NCBI GenBank assembly: GCA_030753265.1
Contig: JASMCQ010000086.1
Coordinates: 1-35,686, forward strand
DNA length: 35,686 bases
Reading direction: 5' to 3'
Source: Dehalococcoidia bacterium
Lineage (GTDB): Bacteria; Chloroflexota; Dehalococcoidia; UBA3495
Part shown: piece by piece, positions 1-7,125 of the stretch
Numbering within the stretch: position 1 is the stretch's first letter
Layout of the letters: every line of letters starts with the position of its first letter
Notes under the pieces: generated by a model
The model's input: the letters and a program-made list of their open reading frames with translations, nothing else
Database searches by the model: none
What the model was told of the DNA's origin: nothing
Position numbers and translations under genes: made by a program

Positions 1-168
1 TGCCCGCGGGCCCCCCCTTTCTAGGCGGGGACTCTTGTGGGGGCTTGTTCCCCCGGTGTTCTGTGGCCAACCCCGGCCACTTCCAAGCCCTGTGTTCTTT
101 GTCCATACACCCAGTTTGAACGCGGCCGAATCCGGGTGGCCTTTCTATTCCCCGTTGGTATCTCGGCC

Positions 169-813
169 TCAGTCGTTCCGTTTGAGCATGATGGTTACCT
201 TCCGGTTGTCCCCTTCGCCCGTGCTTTCGGTCGAGACGTCCGGATTTTCCGCCAGTGTGGTGTGAATGATTCGCCGGTCGGCGGGAGTCATCGGCTCCAA
301 CGGTACGCTGCGGCCGCTCTGGATGACCCGGGCAGCCACCTTGTTGGCCATATCCCGCAGCGAGGTCTCCCGGCGTTGGCGGTAGCGCTCCACGTCGAGA
401 ACCACGCGCACCTCCTGTCCTAACTTCTTCCGTACGATCAGGTTGACCAGGAACTGGAGGGACTGGAGGGTCTGCCCGCGGCGTCCGATCAGGAGGCCGG
501 AGTCGTCTCCCGAGAGGTCGACAATTGGGCCTCCAACGTCCGGGTCGTGGGCCGCTCGAAGGGTTCGGGTGACGTCGACGTTGGCGGCCTGCAGGATGCG
601 GCTAACTGTTTCCAAGGCCAAGGCGGCGGCGCTGGTGCCTTGGGTGATTCTGGTAACCCGTACCCGCGCTAGCTCGGCACCGATACCTAGGAAGCCCGAC
701 TTGCCCCTACTTAATATTTCTACCTCGGCCTCGTCTCGGTCGGCGTCTAGCTCTTTCAGCGCCAGCTCGATGGCTTCGTCGACGGTTCGGGCGCTCATAT
801 TGAGTGCTTCCAT
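169..813 (-). CDS. jag: Jag/KhpB-type RNA-binding protein
   Basis: This is a cytoplasmic RNA-binding protein of the Jag/KhpB (SpoIIIJ-associated) family, which usually sits directly after yidC. The N-terminal Jag_N domain is visible in the first ~50 residues (KSGFLGIG motif). A KH domain follows in the middle (SGLLIGRRGQTLQSLQFLVN, the GxxG loop being GRRG), and an R3H domain is at the C-terminus (DRRIIHTTLAENPDV). Start choice: the ATG at 813 has GAGGAG/GGGAG upstream; a more upstream ATG at 840 and a later one at 798 are in frame. Any of these starts lies inside the 3' end of yidC, giving a roughly 90-130 nt overlap, far longer than ordinary translational coupling. The 168 bases beyond its stop hold no gene I can support, only a short GC hairpin near 39-54. 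Family assignment is firm; its RNA targets are unknown. Confidence 0.93.
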   Translation of the reverse strand: MEALNMSARTVDEAIELALKELDADRDEAEVEILSRGKSGFLGIGAELARVRVTRITQGTSAAALALETVSRILQAANVDVTRTLRAAHDPDVGGPIVDLSGDDSGLLIGRRGQTLQSLQFLVNLIVRKKLGQEVRVVLDVERYRQRRETSLRDMANKVAARVIQSGRSVPLEPMTPADRRIIHTTLAENPDVSTESTGEGDNRKVTIMLKRND

Positions 814-1624
814 TGTCTCCCATCTCCTCGGGTGCCTCATCCCGCGTTGCCTGGACCGGGGTCGGTTCTGGCGTCGCTTTGGGGAAAAGCGGGAACAGGG
901 AGCCCCACCCGGTAATAAAATATTGTACGGCCACGCCGATAACGTTGGAAACGATCCAATACAGGGATAACCCGCTGGGGAAGGTAAAAGAGAAGAAGGC
1001 GATAAGCAACGGCATCATCCACAGCATCATGGTCTGATTGCCCTGCTGTCGCGGATCCGTCGCGGGGGTCATGGTCATCTTCTGCTGGACCCAGGTGCTG
1101 ACGAACACCATAACGGGTATCAGAAAACTGGTAGGGTCCGGCTCCGCCAAGTCCAGCCACAAGAAACTGGGATCCAACGGGGCGGACGCGTAGATCGGAA
1201 ACACCGGGATCCAGGTATACAGTTTCTCCGAAAGCCCCACCAGGTTGTCGGGCCGGGAAAACAAGGTCTGGACCAGCACGCGGAACAGTCCGATGAGGAT
1301 CGGCATCTGCACCACCAGCGGCCCCAAACATCCGATGGGATTGACTCCGGCTTCCCGGTACATCCGCATCGTCTCTTGGGAGATGCGAGCCCGGTCTTTA
1401 GCGTAGCGGGTTTGGAGTTCCTTGAGCTTGGGCTGAAGCAAGCTCATCGCCCGCATCTGGCGGATCTGCTTCAGGGTGAGGGGCAGGGTCACTAGCCGGA
1501 CAATGATGGTGAACAGAATAATGGCGATGCCCATCTGTTTGAAGCTGATGGAGTACAACACCATCAGGGTGTTGAGCATCGGCCGGATGATGAATTCGGT
1601 CCAAATGAAATCGAAGGCTTCCAA
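707..1624 (-). CDS. yidC: YidC/Oxa1 membrane protein insertase
   Basis: Inserts and folds inner-membrane proteins, alone or with SecYEG. The 305-aa protein is the short form without the large periplasmic domain of proteobacterial YidC, as in Gram-positives and Chloroflexota. Visible are the conserved cytosolic helical hairpin (LKQIRQMRAMSLLQPKLKEL), the segment GCLGPLVVQMPILIGLFRVL, and later membrane spans around MMPLLIAFFSFTFPSGLSLY and WIVSNVIGVAVQYF. The C-terminus is a strongly basic Arg-rich tail (about residues 275-305), like the ribosome-binding tails of Oxa1 and YidC2. That tail is encoded almost entirely in DNA that also encodes the start of jag in another frame. The start is TTG at 1624, preceded by a GAGG-type ribosome site; no ATG lies close by. 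It follows the lipoprotein gene by about 30 nt in the same operon. Confidence 0.95.
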   Translation of the reverse strand: MEAFDFIWTEFIIRPMLNTLMVLYSISFKQMGIAIILFTIIVRLVTLPLTLKQIRQMRAMSLLQPKLKELQTRYAKDRARISQETMRMYREAGVNPIGCLGPLVVQMPILIGLFRVLVQTLFSRPDNLVGLSEKLYTWIPVFPIYASAPLDPSFLWLDLAEPDPTSFLIPVMVFVSTWVQQKMTMTPATDPRQQGNQTMMLWMMPLLIAFFSFTFPSGLSLYWIVSNVIGVAVQYFITGWGSLFPLFPKATPEPTPVQATRDEAPEEMGDNGSTQYERPNRRRSHRAGAERARRRPRRGRGRNIK

Positions 1625-1655
1625 AGAGCCCTACCTCATCACGGAAGGTTCAAGG

Positions 1656-2939
1656 TTAGTCACAACTTGAGTTACTCTCGGTATCGAAGCACCATTTCAC
1701 GCCGGTGAAAGCCAAGAGATCTATGCGGCGAATGGTGCTGTCCTGGGCGCCTACAAACACGGCTTCCCCATCCGCGAAGAGCGGCGCCTTGACCTCCAGG
1801 TCTGGGAGGTTCAGCGCGGAAATCTCCCGCTTGAGCCCGATGGCCGCCTGGCCGGTGTTAAGCAGGCTGACCTTCCCGTTCTTCCCCGCCACTGCCAGGC
1901 CGCGGGGCACAAGGACCGGCCGGGACACGATTGGGGAACCCATGTCGTGCTTCCAGAGCAGGGTGCCATTGGCGTCTATGGCGTAAATGTTGCCATCCAT
2001 GGACGGGGCGAAGATGGTTTTCTCATCGGCGACGGCCCCGGCCCAGAACCAGTTGGACCCCTGTACTTGCCAGCGCAGGGAGCCGTCACGGGCATCCAGG
2101 GCGTAGAGCACCTTATCGAACGAGCCGACAATCACCAGACCGCTAAAAAGGAGCGGACGCCCGGCCACCACGCCGCCGGTGGTGAATTGCCACAATTCCT
2201 CACCGCTGGCCAGGTCCACGGCATAAACCTTCTTGTCGTGGGAGCCGAAGTAGACGACACCGTCCCGGATGACCGGTGTCGACCATATCTTGTCTCCGGT
2301 GGTGAAGACCCAGCGCAACGGTTCGCTGGTGCCCCCTTCAAAGGTCTTGGGCCTGGAATCGAAGGCGTAGAGGTTACCGTCCTCTGAGCCAACTACGACC
2401 AGGTTCCGGACCTGGTCCAGCGCCGGCCCGGATATCAGGGACTGCAACTCCGGGCCCTGCCCCACCGGGCGGCGCCATCCCCTGTCCTGTACCGTGCCGG
2501 TTTGTTTGTCGATGCCGTAAAGGAACCCGTCAAGGCCGCCTACATACACGAGGTCTGCGCCCACCGTCGGGGAGTCGAAGGATCCGCCGAGCCCGTTTTC
2601 ACAAACCTCTCTGGCCGCGGATTGCCACTCGACGCAGTAGGACCATATCAACTGCAACCGGCCGGAACCCTCGTCTTCCAGGGCTTTAACCTCCCCTTGC
2701 TTGGTCCCAACGTAAACGACCCCGTCGCTGGAAGCGGCTGGAGACCAACCGTCGCTGGAACCGCGCAGACGGCTACCGGTGCAGCCGCTCAGCAGCAACA
2801 CCAACGCGATGAACCCAAGCAGGATTAGGCCCAGTTTGGCCCGCTTCGCCTTTGATGGCGCCGGCCGGGCCGCTGGACGGGTGTTGAACGCCGGGAGAGA
2901 ATGTTTGGAGCTTCGCAATAAATTAAGAGAAAACTGCAT
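1656..2939 (-). CDS. PQQ-repeat beta-propeller lipoprotein (BamB-like)
   Basis: A predicted surface lipoprotein with a PQQ-like beta-propeller. A hydrophobic helix ends in the lipobox LLSGC, followed by at least five propeller blades of the type VGSxDGxLYAxDxxxGxxxW (for example FGSHDKKVYAVDLASGEELW and VGSFDKVLYALDARDGSLRW). The fold suggests a scaffold or assembly role, as for BamB, or a degenerate quinoprotein; no enzyme active site was identified. The start is uncertain: ATG 2939 or GTG 2978, which would overlap yidD by 29 nt. Neither has a strong Shine-Dalgarno. With either start the basic N-region before the signal helix is unusually long (about 35-48 residues). Its place between yidD and yidC, where these genes are normally adjacent, suggests a link to membrane protein or envelope biogenesis. 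Confidence 0.85.
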   Translation of the reverse strand: MQFSLNLLRSSKHSLPAFNTRPAARPAPSKAKRAKLGLILLGFIALVLLLSGCTGSRLRGSSDGWSPAASSDGVVYVGTKQGEVKALEDEGSGRLQLIWSYCVEWQSAAREVCENGLGGSFDSPTVGADLVYVGGLDGFLYGIDKQTGTVQDRGWRRPVGQGPELQSLISGPALDQVRNLVVVGSEDGNLYAFDSRPKTFEGGTSEPLRWVFTTGDKIWSTPVIRDGVVYFGSHDKKVYAVDLASGEELWQFTTGGVVAGRPLLFSGLVIVGSFDKVLYALDARDGSLRWQVQGSNWFWAGAVADEKTIFAPSMDGNIYAIDANGTLLWKHDMGSPIVSRPVLVPRGLAVAGKNGKVSLLNTGQAAIGLKREISALNLPDLEVKAPLFADGEAVFVGAQDSTIRRIDLLAFTGVKWCFDTESNSSCD

Positions 2940-2949
2940 TCTTATAGGT

Positions 2950-3159
2950 TCATGGTACCGGGTCGAATCCTTTTCCACCCAATGGCCGGCACCGGGCGAG
3001 GCGTTTTAGCCCGAGCCAGCCGCCCTTGACGGCTCCGTACTTTTCGACCGCCTCCTGCGAGAAATGAGAGCACGACGGAGTGTACCGGCACACCGAAGGC
3101 AGGAAAGGCGACACGGCCTTTTGGTACAATCCGATGGTCAAGAGCACGACGTGCTTCAT
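2950..3159 (-). CDS. yidD: YidD membrane insertion efficiency factor
   Basis: A 69-aa member of the YidD family, a small peripheral membrane protein that helps YidC-dependent insertion. The family signature is complete: an N-terminal amphipathic helix (GLYQKAVSPFLP), the Cys motif CRYTPSCSHFSQEAV, and the C-terminal RCRPLGGKGFDPVP, close to the usual RCHPLGGxGxDPVP. The ATG at 3159 overlaps the stop of rnpA by 4 nt (ATGA), so translation is probably coupled. It belongs to the rpmH-rnpA-yidD-yidC-jag operon. Confidence 0.95.
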   Translation of the reverse strand: MKHVVLLTIGLYQKAVSPFLPSVCRYTPSCSHFSQEAVEKYGAVKGGWLGLKRLARCRPLGGKGFDPVP

Positions 3160-3527
3160 TCAGGAGTTCTCGCGCCGGCGTTGGCGATACTGCCCCCGCC
3201 GTCCACCAAATGGCTTCGCCTCAACAGGTTGTCGGCGGCCTGGCTCAGGTCCCGGTAGCCGGCCTTTTCAGTCCCTCGCCGGGCGATGAACACGGCATCC
3301 CACCCGGCCTTGACCCGGTTACGCCGGACCGCATCCCGCAACCGGCGTTTCACCCGGTTCCGAACCACGGCATTTCCGATCCGCTTGCTGACCATGAACC
3401 CAAAACGGCTCTGATCGAGTCCATTGGCGAGGAAACGGATGACCAGTAAACGGTTGGCTGCGCTGCCGCCTTCTCGGTGGATCTCAGAGAACCGTTTGTT
3501 TCCAGTCAGGCGGGACCTGCTTTGCAT
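3156..3527 (-). CDS. rnpA: Ribonuclease P protein component
   Basis: Protein subunit of RNase P, which removes 5' leaders from precursor tRNAs. At 123 aa it has the normal length. The basic family motif is clear: FMVSKRIGNAVVRNRVKRRL, with RNRVKRRLR being the RNR helix that contacts the RNA subunit. It starts with an ATG at 3527, only 16 nt after the rpmH stop, and its stop overlaps yidD by 4 nt. No rnpB RNA gene was recognised in the window. Confidence 0.96.
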   Translation of the reverse strand: MQSRSRLTGNKRFSEIHREGGSAANRLLVIRFLANGLDQSRFGFMVSKRIGNAVVRNRVKRRLRDAVRRNRVKAGWDAVFIARRGTEKAGYRDLSQAADNLLRRSHLVDGGGSIANAGARTPE

Positions 3528-3543
3528 CGGCTGAGACCAGGAC

Positions 3544-3681
3544 TCAGACCGTCAACTTGTGACGTCCTTTGAACCGGCGCCGCCGCAATACGGCCCGGCC
3601 GTCGGATGTGCTAGAGCGAGCCCGGAACCCGTGAACTCGGGCCCGGCGGCGCTTCTTTGGTTGATACGTGCGTTTAGGCAT
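3544..3681 (-). CDS. rpmH: 50S ribosomal protein L34
   Basis: A 45-aa, very basic protein beginning [20 protein letters not shown] and ending FKGRHKLTV, which matches the L34 pattern (KRTxQP, RRxxxHGFRxR, RRxxGRxxL). It is a structural protein of the large ribosomal subunit. It is the first gene of the rnpA-yidD-yidC-jag operon. The ATG at 3681 has GGAG upstream, and the promoter at 3707-3736 leaves a 5' leader of only about 20 nt. Confidence 0.95.
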   Translation of the reverse strand: MPKRTYQPKKRRRARVHGFRARSSTSDGRAVLRRRRFKGRHKLTV

Positions 3682-3706
3682 TGGTGGGCCACACTCCGTG
3701 CAAGTG

Positions 3707-3736
3707 ATTATATGGGCTTCCGAAATTCCCCGTCAA
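3707..3736 (-). promoter_or_regulatory. Sigma-70-type promoter of the rpmH operon
   Basis: On the minus strand TTGACG (3731-3736) is followed after 18 bases by a perfect TATAAT (3707-3712), about 26 bases before the rpmH ATG. This is the best consensus promoter in the window and fits high expression of a ribosomal operon. Confidence 0.8.
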
Positions 3737-4132
3737 GGGCAGCAGACCTAGTTGGAAAACGTGTTGGCGTCCGCCACCGGCCCGCCGGAGATATTTTCCA
3801 GCCCACCGAGCCAACCGAAGGCCCAAACTATATGGTCAAGTCCTGGGCCGGATTTCGCACCGCCTCAGGCCAGGGTAGACGTGGCAGATAGCATGGCGCC
3901 GTCGGCCGAAGCGGGGCGGCGCCAAGTCGCAGCTTCGATTCTACCACTGAATACCGGCCAGCGATAGTAGAGCCTCTAAGCAGGCCGAGGGCCCGTCACC
4001 TGTTTTTTCATACTTGGGTCCGAAACAGGCCTGACTAGAAACCCGACCGCCTATATGGGAGCCACATTGACTACCTCCCAGGAGCATGTTATAGGTATTC
4101 GTGCACGATGCACCTGAGAGGAGCCGAGGCGT
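3737..4132. other. Divergent intergenic region, rpmH / hotdog gene
   Basis: About 400 bases without a gene. I see the rpmH promoter at its left edge and a plus-strand promoter at 4067-4095. rpmH often lies beside dnaA and oriC, but I found no cluster of DnaA boxes (TTATCCACA-like), so there is no support for an origin here. Confidence 0.5.
4067..4095 (+). promoter_or_regulatory. Promoter of the hotdog-fold gene
   Basis: TTGACT (4067-4072), 17-base spacer, TATAGG (4090-4095). A small inverted repeat, GTGCA-cga-TGCAC (4101-4113), lies at the expected transcription start and could be an operator. The gene begins 38 bases after the -10. Confidence 0.6.
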
Positions 4133-4558
4133 ATGGTAAGCCCACAGCACAGGAAGTTCGACTTCGACGGGACCCAGATCGGCGAGGATTTGATTTCGTA
4201 CGAGTACGACCTGACCCAAGAGATGCTGGACGGCTTCAGGCGGGCGGTTGAAGATGCCGGCGCGCCCTTCCCGACGATCGCGGCCAGGCACGACAGCTCG
4301 GCATTCTTCATGGCATTCCAGGAGAATACCGATGGAGTCAACGCCGGGTCCGAATTGGAGTTCTACAACCCGCCCATCCCCGGCAAGAAGATCAAGGTAA
4401 CCAGCCGAATCTCCAACAAGTATTGGCGGCGTGACAAACCCTACGTGGTCGTCGAGGCCACCGCCACCGATGAAGACGGGCGCCTGCTGGAAAAGACGCG
4501 CACCTTTCGCATGATGAAACCCGACGAGGTGGGCAAGAAGTGGCAGACTCAAGGCTAG
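4133..4558 (+). CDS. MaoC/FAS1-like hotdog dehydratase domain protein
   Basis: A 141-aa single-domain protein resembling the N-terminal half of MaoC-like dehydratases (MaoC_dehydrat_N, FAS1-like dehydratase). Characteristic stretches are the N-terminal YEYDLTQEMLDGFRRAVED, the middle NAGSELEFYNPPIPGKKIKV, and the strands RISNKYWRRDKPYVVVEATA and GRLLEKTRTFRMM. Such proteins hydrate or dehydrate enoyl/hydroxyacyl-CoA, often as a heterodimer with a partner hotdog subunit carrying the catalytic Asp/His. No partner lies next to it, so its substrate and independence are uncertain. The ATG at 4133 has GAGGAG/GAGG upstream. It stands alone with its own promoter. Confidence 0.75.
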   Translation: MVSPQHRKFDFDGTQIGEDLISYEYDLTQEMLDGFRRAVEDAGAPFPTIAARHDSSAFFMAFQENTDGVNAGSELEFYNPPIPGKKIKVTSRISNKYWRRDKPYVVVEATATDEDGRLLEKTRTFRMMKPDEVGKKWQTQG

Positions 4559-4991
4559 AGATTAGCCTCGAGGTCCGGCCGGGTCACTCGGGCCCCGCAG
4601 TATATTTGCCGGCGCTGTTGTTCAATCTTGTTGAGTAGGGATGCCGGAATACTCCGCCCGGCTTCCGTTTCTGAAATGTGCGGTCGGCCAGTGTTCGTCC
4701 GTTGACGGGAATGGCACCGACAAGACGTTGGCAAACTACTGCCGGCATTTCATCAACAGGAATTGAACCTGGTGGTTCCCTCGGAGGGGGCCAGTCGCTC
4801 CATTCGACAAATCTCTCCTCCACTCGCTCCCACCCGGTGAGTCAGCTTGGTTTATCCGTTTGCAAATCTCAACGATGGCGCCCGTGGAGACGGCGGAGTT
4901 TCGTAGCCCCGCGCTCCTTCTTCGGCGAGCCGGTGGACCAGGACTAGAACCGGTGCTAGCCAAGCGGATTTCAACGACCCATAATGAACCC
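4559..4991. other. Gene-poor region with possible degraded sequence
   Basis: About 430 bases with no ORF I can assign. Two short minus-strand stretches look like tRNA T-arms (around 4756-4772 and 4931-4948) but neither can be extended into a cloverleaf. The stretch may be decayed mobile or tRNA-derived DNA; I see nothing functional. Confidence 0.35.
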
Positions 4992-5492
4992 GTGAAATAC
5001 CGAATATTCATCATTGCGTCCGCCCTGGCTGGGTTGGTGGCCCTGGCGTGCTCTGTTCCGGACACGGAACTGGCCCCAACGGCGTCGCCCCCGGCAATCC
5101 CGTAGGTCGACCTGGGCGAGGCCCGGGTCAAGTGGGATCAGCAAGGAATGCTCGACTACGAAATCGAGGTAAGAAAGGTCAGCACTTTCAGTGACCAAAC
5201 TCATAGAGTCTCGGTTGCCAACGGGGAAGTCGCTGAAGCTACGGCTGAATGCTTCCCCGCCCTCGCGGATTATCGTAATCCCTGCACCCTCCGGGAGTTC
5301 GATGCCGTGGATTTCACCGTTCCGGGATTGTTCAAGGCCGCCGAATCCCAATCTGAACGGGACGGTGGAAGGTGGACGAGCATCGAGCTTGACGGGAAGT
5401 ACGGTTTCCCAGCGACGATATCGTACTCCAACCAAGAGTTGATCGATGGTTGGGTGTTCTGGGCGGTCACCGGATTCGAGGCGAAACCTTAG
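4992..5492 (+). pseudogene. Lipoprotein with DUF6174-like domain, split by an in-frame TAG
   Basis: Two reading frames in the same phase are separated only by one TAG at 5103-5105. The upstream part, starting at GTG 4992, encodes a lipoprotein signal (KYRIFIIASALAGLVALAC, lipobox LALAC-like) and a short Pro/Ala/Thr linker. The downstream part continues VDLGEARVKWDQQGMLDYEI and runs to 5492 as a compact domain with two cysteines (AECFPALADYRNPC) that resembles DUF6174. The downstream half has no signal peptide and no good start of its own, so the simplest reading is a recent nonsense mutation (for example CAG to TAG). Readthrough or a sequencing error cannot be excluded. No clear Shine-Dalgarno is seen before 4992. 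Function unknown. Confidence 0.65.
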
Positions 5493-5673
5493 GGCCCTCA
5501 CTTTCGCGATCCGGGCGTGGCCAACTCCCTCGGACACCCAGATCCGCCCCAAGTACTCCCGCCGCACGCGGCCTTCTAGGTCGCGGTACTGGCGGGTTTG
5601 ACTCGGCGCTGGCCCCGGATGCTGTTGGCAACACACACTGAAACCATCAGCAACAATCTGGCGACAAAACCCA

Positions 5674-5704
5674 CAAAAAGAGCCCCCGGACCACTCCGGG
5701 GGCC
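5674..5704 (-). terminator. Intrinsic terminator after tRNA-Glu
   Basis: On the minus strand an 8-bp GC hairpin, CCCCCGGA-gtgg-TCCGGGGG, is followed by CTCTTTTTG. It lies about 18 bases downstream of the CCA end of the tRNA. Confidence 0.85.
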
Positions 5705-5721
5705 TAATTCGTGCCTAGATT

Positions 5722-5798
5722 TGGTAGCGCGTGCGGGATTCGAACCCGCGATCTCCGCCTTGAGAGGGCGGTGTCCTGGGCCTCTAGACGAACGCGCC
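5722..5798 (-). tRNA. tRNA-Glu (anticodon CTC)
   Basis: A full cloverleaf can be drawn. The 7-bp acceptor stem is GGCGCGT/ACGCGCT with a terminal G-U pair. The anticodon arm is CCGCC-CTCTCAA-GGCGG with anticodon CTC, and the T arm is GCGGG-TTCGAAT-CCCGC. A73 and CCA are encoded. It has its own terminator and a probable promoter. Confidence 0.95.
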
Positions 5799-5847
5799 AC
5801 ACGGCGTCGCAAAATAGCTTGGCCCAAAAGCGGATGCGACTCGGCCC

Positions 5848-5877
5848 ATCGTACCAGAACCCCTCCAATCTTGTAAA
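5848..5877 (-). promoter_or_regulatory. Probable tRNA-Glu promoter
   Basis: Minus-strand TTTACA (5872-5877), 18-base spacer, TACGAT (5848-5853). It lies about 50 bases upstream of the mature tRNA 5' end. Confidence 0.5.
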
Positions 5878-6209
5878 CCGATTTCGGTAGATTAAGGCCC
5901 GGTCCGGCAGGGTCTGGGCTGAAGATGGATGTCTGGGGCGCCGCTCAACGCGGGGCCGGATTCCCCTGCTGCCAAGTGTCCCGATTCACCCCTCTCCCGA
6001 AGGCTTTGCCCCAAGACTGTCATGCCCGTGCGGGGCGCCACCGGAAGATGAACACCTGTATTCAGAGCGGGAGCGGAGCGACGAGGACCCTGTTCCGGGG
6101 TCCTCTCATCGCAGCTTGTACCCACCACCCCAGACTCCTTGTTTCACTCGGGGCGACCTGGTCCGGGATACTCTTTAGGCAAGGCCCATCCCATGGGTAT
6201 CCCTGCAAA

Positions 6210-6247
6210 GAAGAAACCCCACGCCCGGGGGCGCGTGGGGTTTCTTC
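6210..6247 (-). terminator. Terminator after the cupredoxin gene
   Basis: A long near-perfect stem (AAGAAACCCCACGC paired with GCGTGGGGTTTCTT) with a G-rich loop. The A/T-rich flanks give a T-rich tail on either strand, so it can end transcription from the cupredoxin gene at 6309. Confidence 0.8.
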
Positions 6248-6308
6248 AAGACGGTTCTCGCTGGGGCCGGTATTGCCGGCCTTCGGTCTAATTTGGCTCC
6301 GAGCCGAT

Positions 6309-6872
6309 CTACCCGGGCGTGACCTCGAAATCCCCGAACATGGTGAAGTTGTGCCCCGGAAAGGTACACACGAACTGGTACGTGCCGGGCGCCGGAGCGG
6401 TAAAGGTAGCCTCTCCCGCCTCTCCTGCGTTCAGCACTTTGGTGTTGGCGATAACCCTGTCATCGCCCGGCTTTACCCAGTCACTGCCCGGGCCGGCTAC
6501 CGTGCCATCGGTGGCGACGGCATCCTTGGTCCCATCTTGAACCAGGACCCAGTTGTGTTGGTTAATACCGGACACGTTATTGAAAACGAGAACCACCTCG
6601 CTGCCGGAACTGGCAGTGAGATCGTCCGCGGTGAAAGTCAATGCGTCGCCGTTGACGCTGATTTCCAGTTTTGCTCCGTCTGATACGTCAGGGGCATCTG
6701 ATGGCGCTTCCGTGGCTGCTGGAACAGCCGTAGCTACGGGCGCGGTGGTCGCGGTAGGCGCCGTAGTCGCAACTGGCCTGGCCGTCGGCGACTCGTCGCC
6801 GCCGCCGCACGCAGTGGCCAAGACCAGCGTGGCGGCAAGTGCTCCAGTGATCAGAATGGGTGCTAAGTTCAC
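6309..6872 (-). CDS. Auracyanin-like blue copper lipoprotein
   Basis: A 187-aa membrane-anchored cupredoxin, probably an electron carrier outside the membrane. A lipobox signal ends at LATAC (Cys22), a flexible Thr/Ala/Pro linker covers about residues 28-65, and a plastocyanin/azurin-like beta-sandwich follows. All four type-1 copper ligands can be seen: His106 in QHNW, then Cys169, His174 and Met178 in CTFPGHNFTM. Auracyanins of Chloroflexus have this layout and act as mobile carriers between alternative complex III and downstream acceptors. The start is GTG at 6872, with AGGAGG just upstream; the overlapping ATG is out of frame. The gene has its own promoter and terminator, so it is monocistronic. 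Confidence 0.88.
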   Translation of the reverse strand: MNLAPILITGALAATLVLATACGGGDESPTARPVATTAPTATTAPVATAVPAATEAPSDAPDVSDGAKLEISVNGDALTFTADDLTASSGSEVVLVFNNVSGINQHNWVLVQDGTKDAVATDGTVAGPGSDWVKPGDDRVIANTKVLNAGEAGEATFTAPAPGTYQFVCTFPGHNFTMFGDFEVTPG

Positions 6873-6908
6873 ATTTCCTCCTAAATTACCTCAACCTCAG
6901 GCACTAAT

Positions 6909-6937
6909 ATTTCATCACTAAGACCTTTACGTGTCAA
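6909..6937 (-). promoter_or_regulatory. Promoter of the cupredoxin gene
   Basis: Minus-strand perfect TTGACA (6932-6937), 17-base spacer, TGAAAT (6909-6914). An alternative -10, TATTAG, lies a few bases further down. Confidence 0.5.
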
Positions 6938-7125
6938 GGAACAACTGGCCTCAGCGTCCGATTTTGATTATGATTGGCCTGCCCGGTGAGGATCGATAAC
7001 AGGACCATAACAAGCCCGCGAGGGAAGCGGGGTCCGCCGGGAGATTGACCCCACGCTGTTCACCTACCGCGGCTTCTGCGCTCGGCGGCGATCACAGACA
7101 TAGTCGATTGGTTTCGGAGGTTGAT

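Larger units (their letters stand above)
5799..6308. other. Intergenic region with degenerate palindromic repeats
   Basis: About 500 bases without a gene. It holds the tRNA promoter, the cupredoxin terminator, and repeat debris. The segment at 6061-6080 (TTCAGAGCGGGAGCGGAGCG) resembles the core of the MITE-like element at 25733-25866, and a small hairpin GAGGACCC/GGGTCCTC lies at 6083-6105. Confidence 0.5.

Noticed and set aside
3682..4132. Replication origin next to rpmH
   Set aside because: No cluster of DnaA boxes and no dnaA gene in the window; ordinary divergent promoters explain the region.
4741..4960. tRNA or tmRNA on the minus strand from T-arm-like segments (GGTTCAATTCC and GGTTCTAGTCC)
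   Set aside because: No acceptor, D or anticodon arm can be paired around either; likely chance or decayed sequence.
7045..7125. Longer N-terminus of the AIRS-like protein
   Set aside because: The extension is low-complexity and lacks a ribosome site; GGAGG precedes the TTG at 7126.
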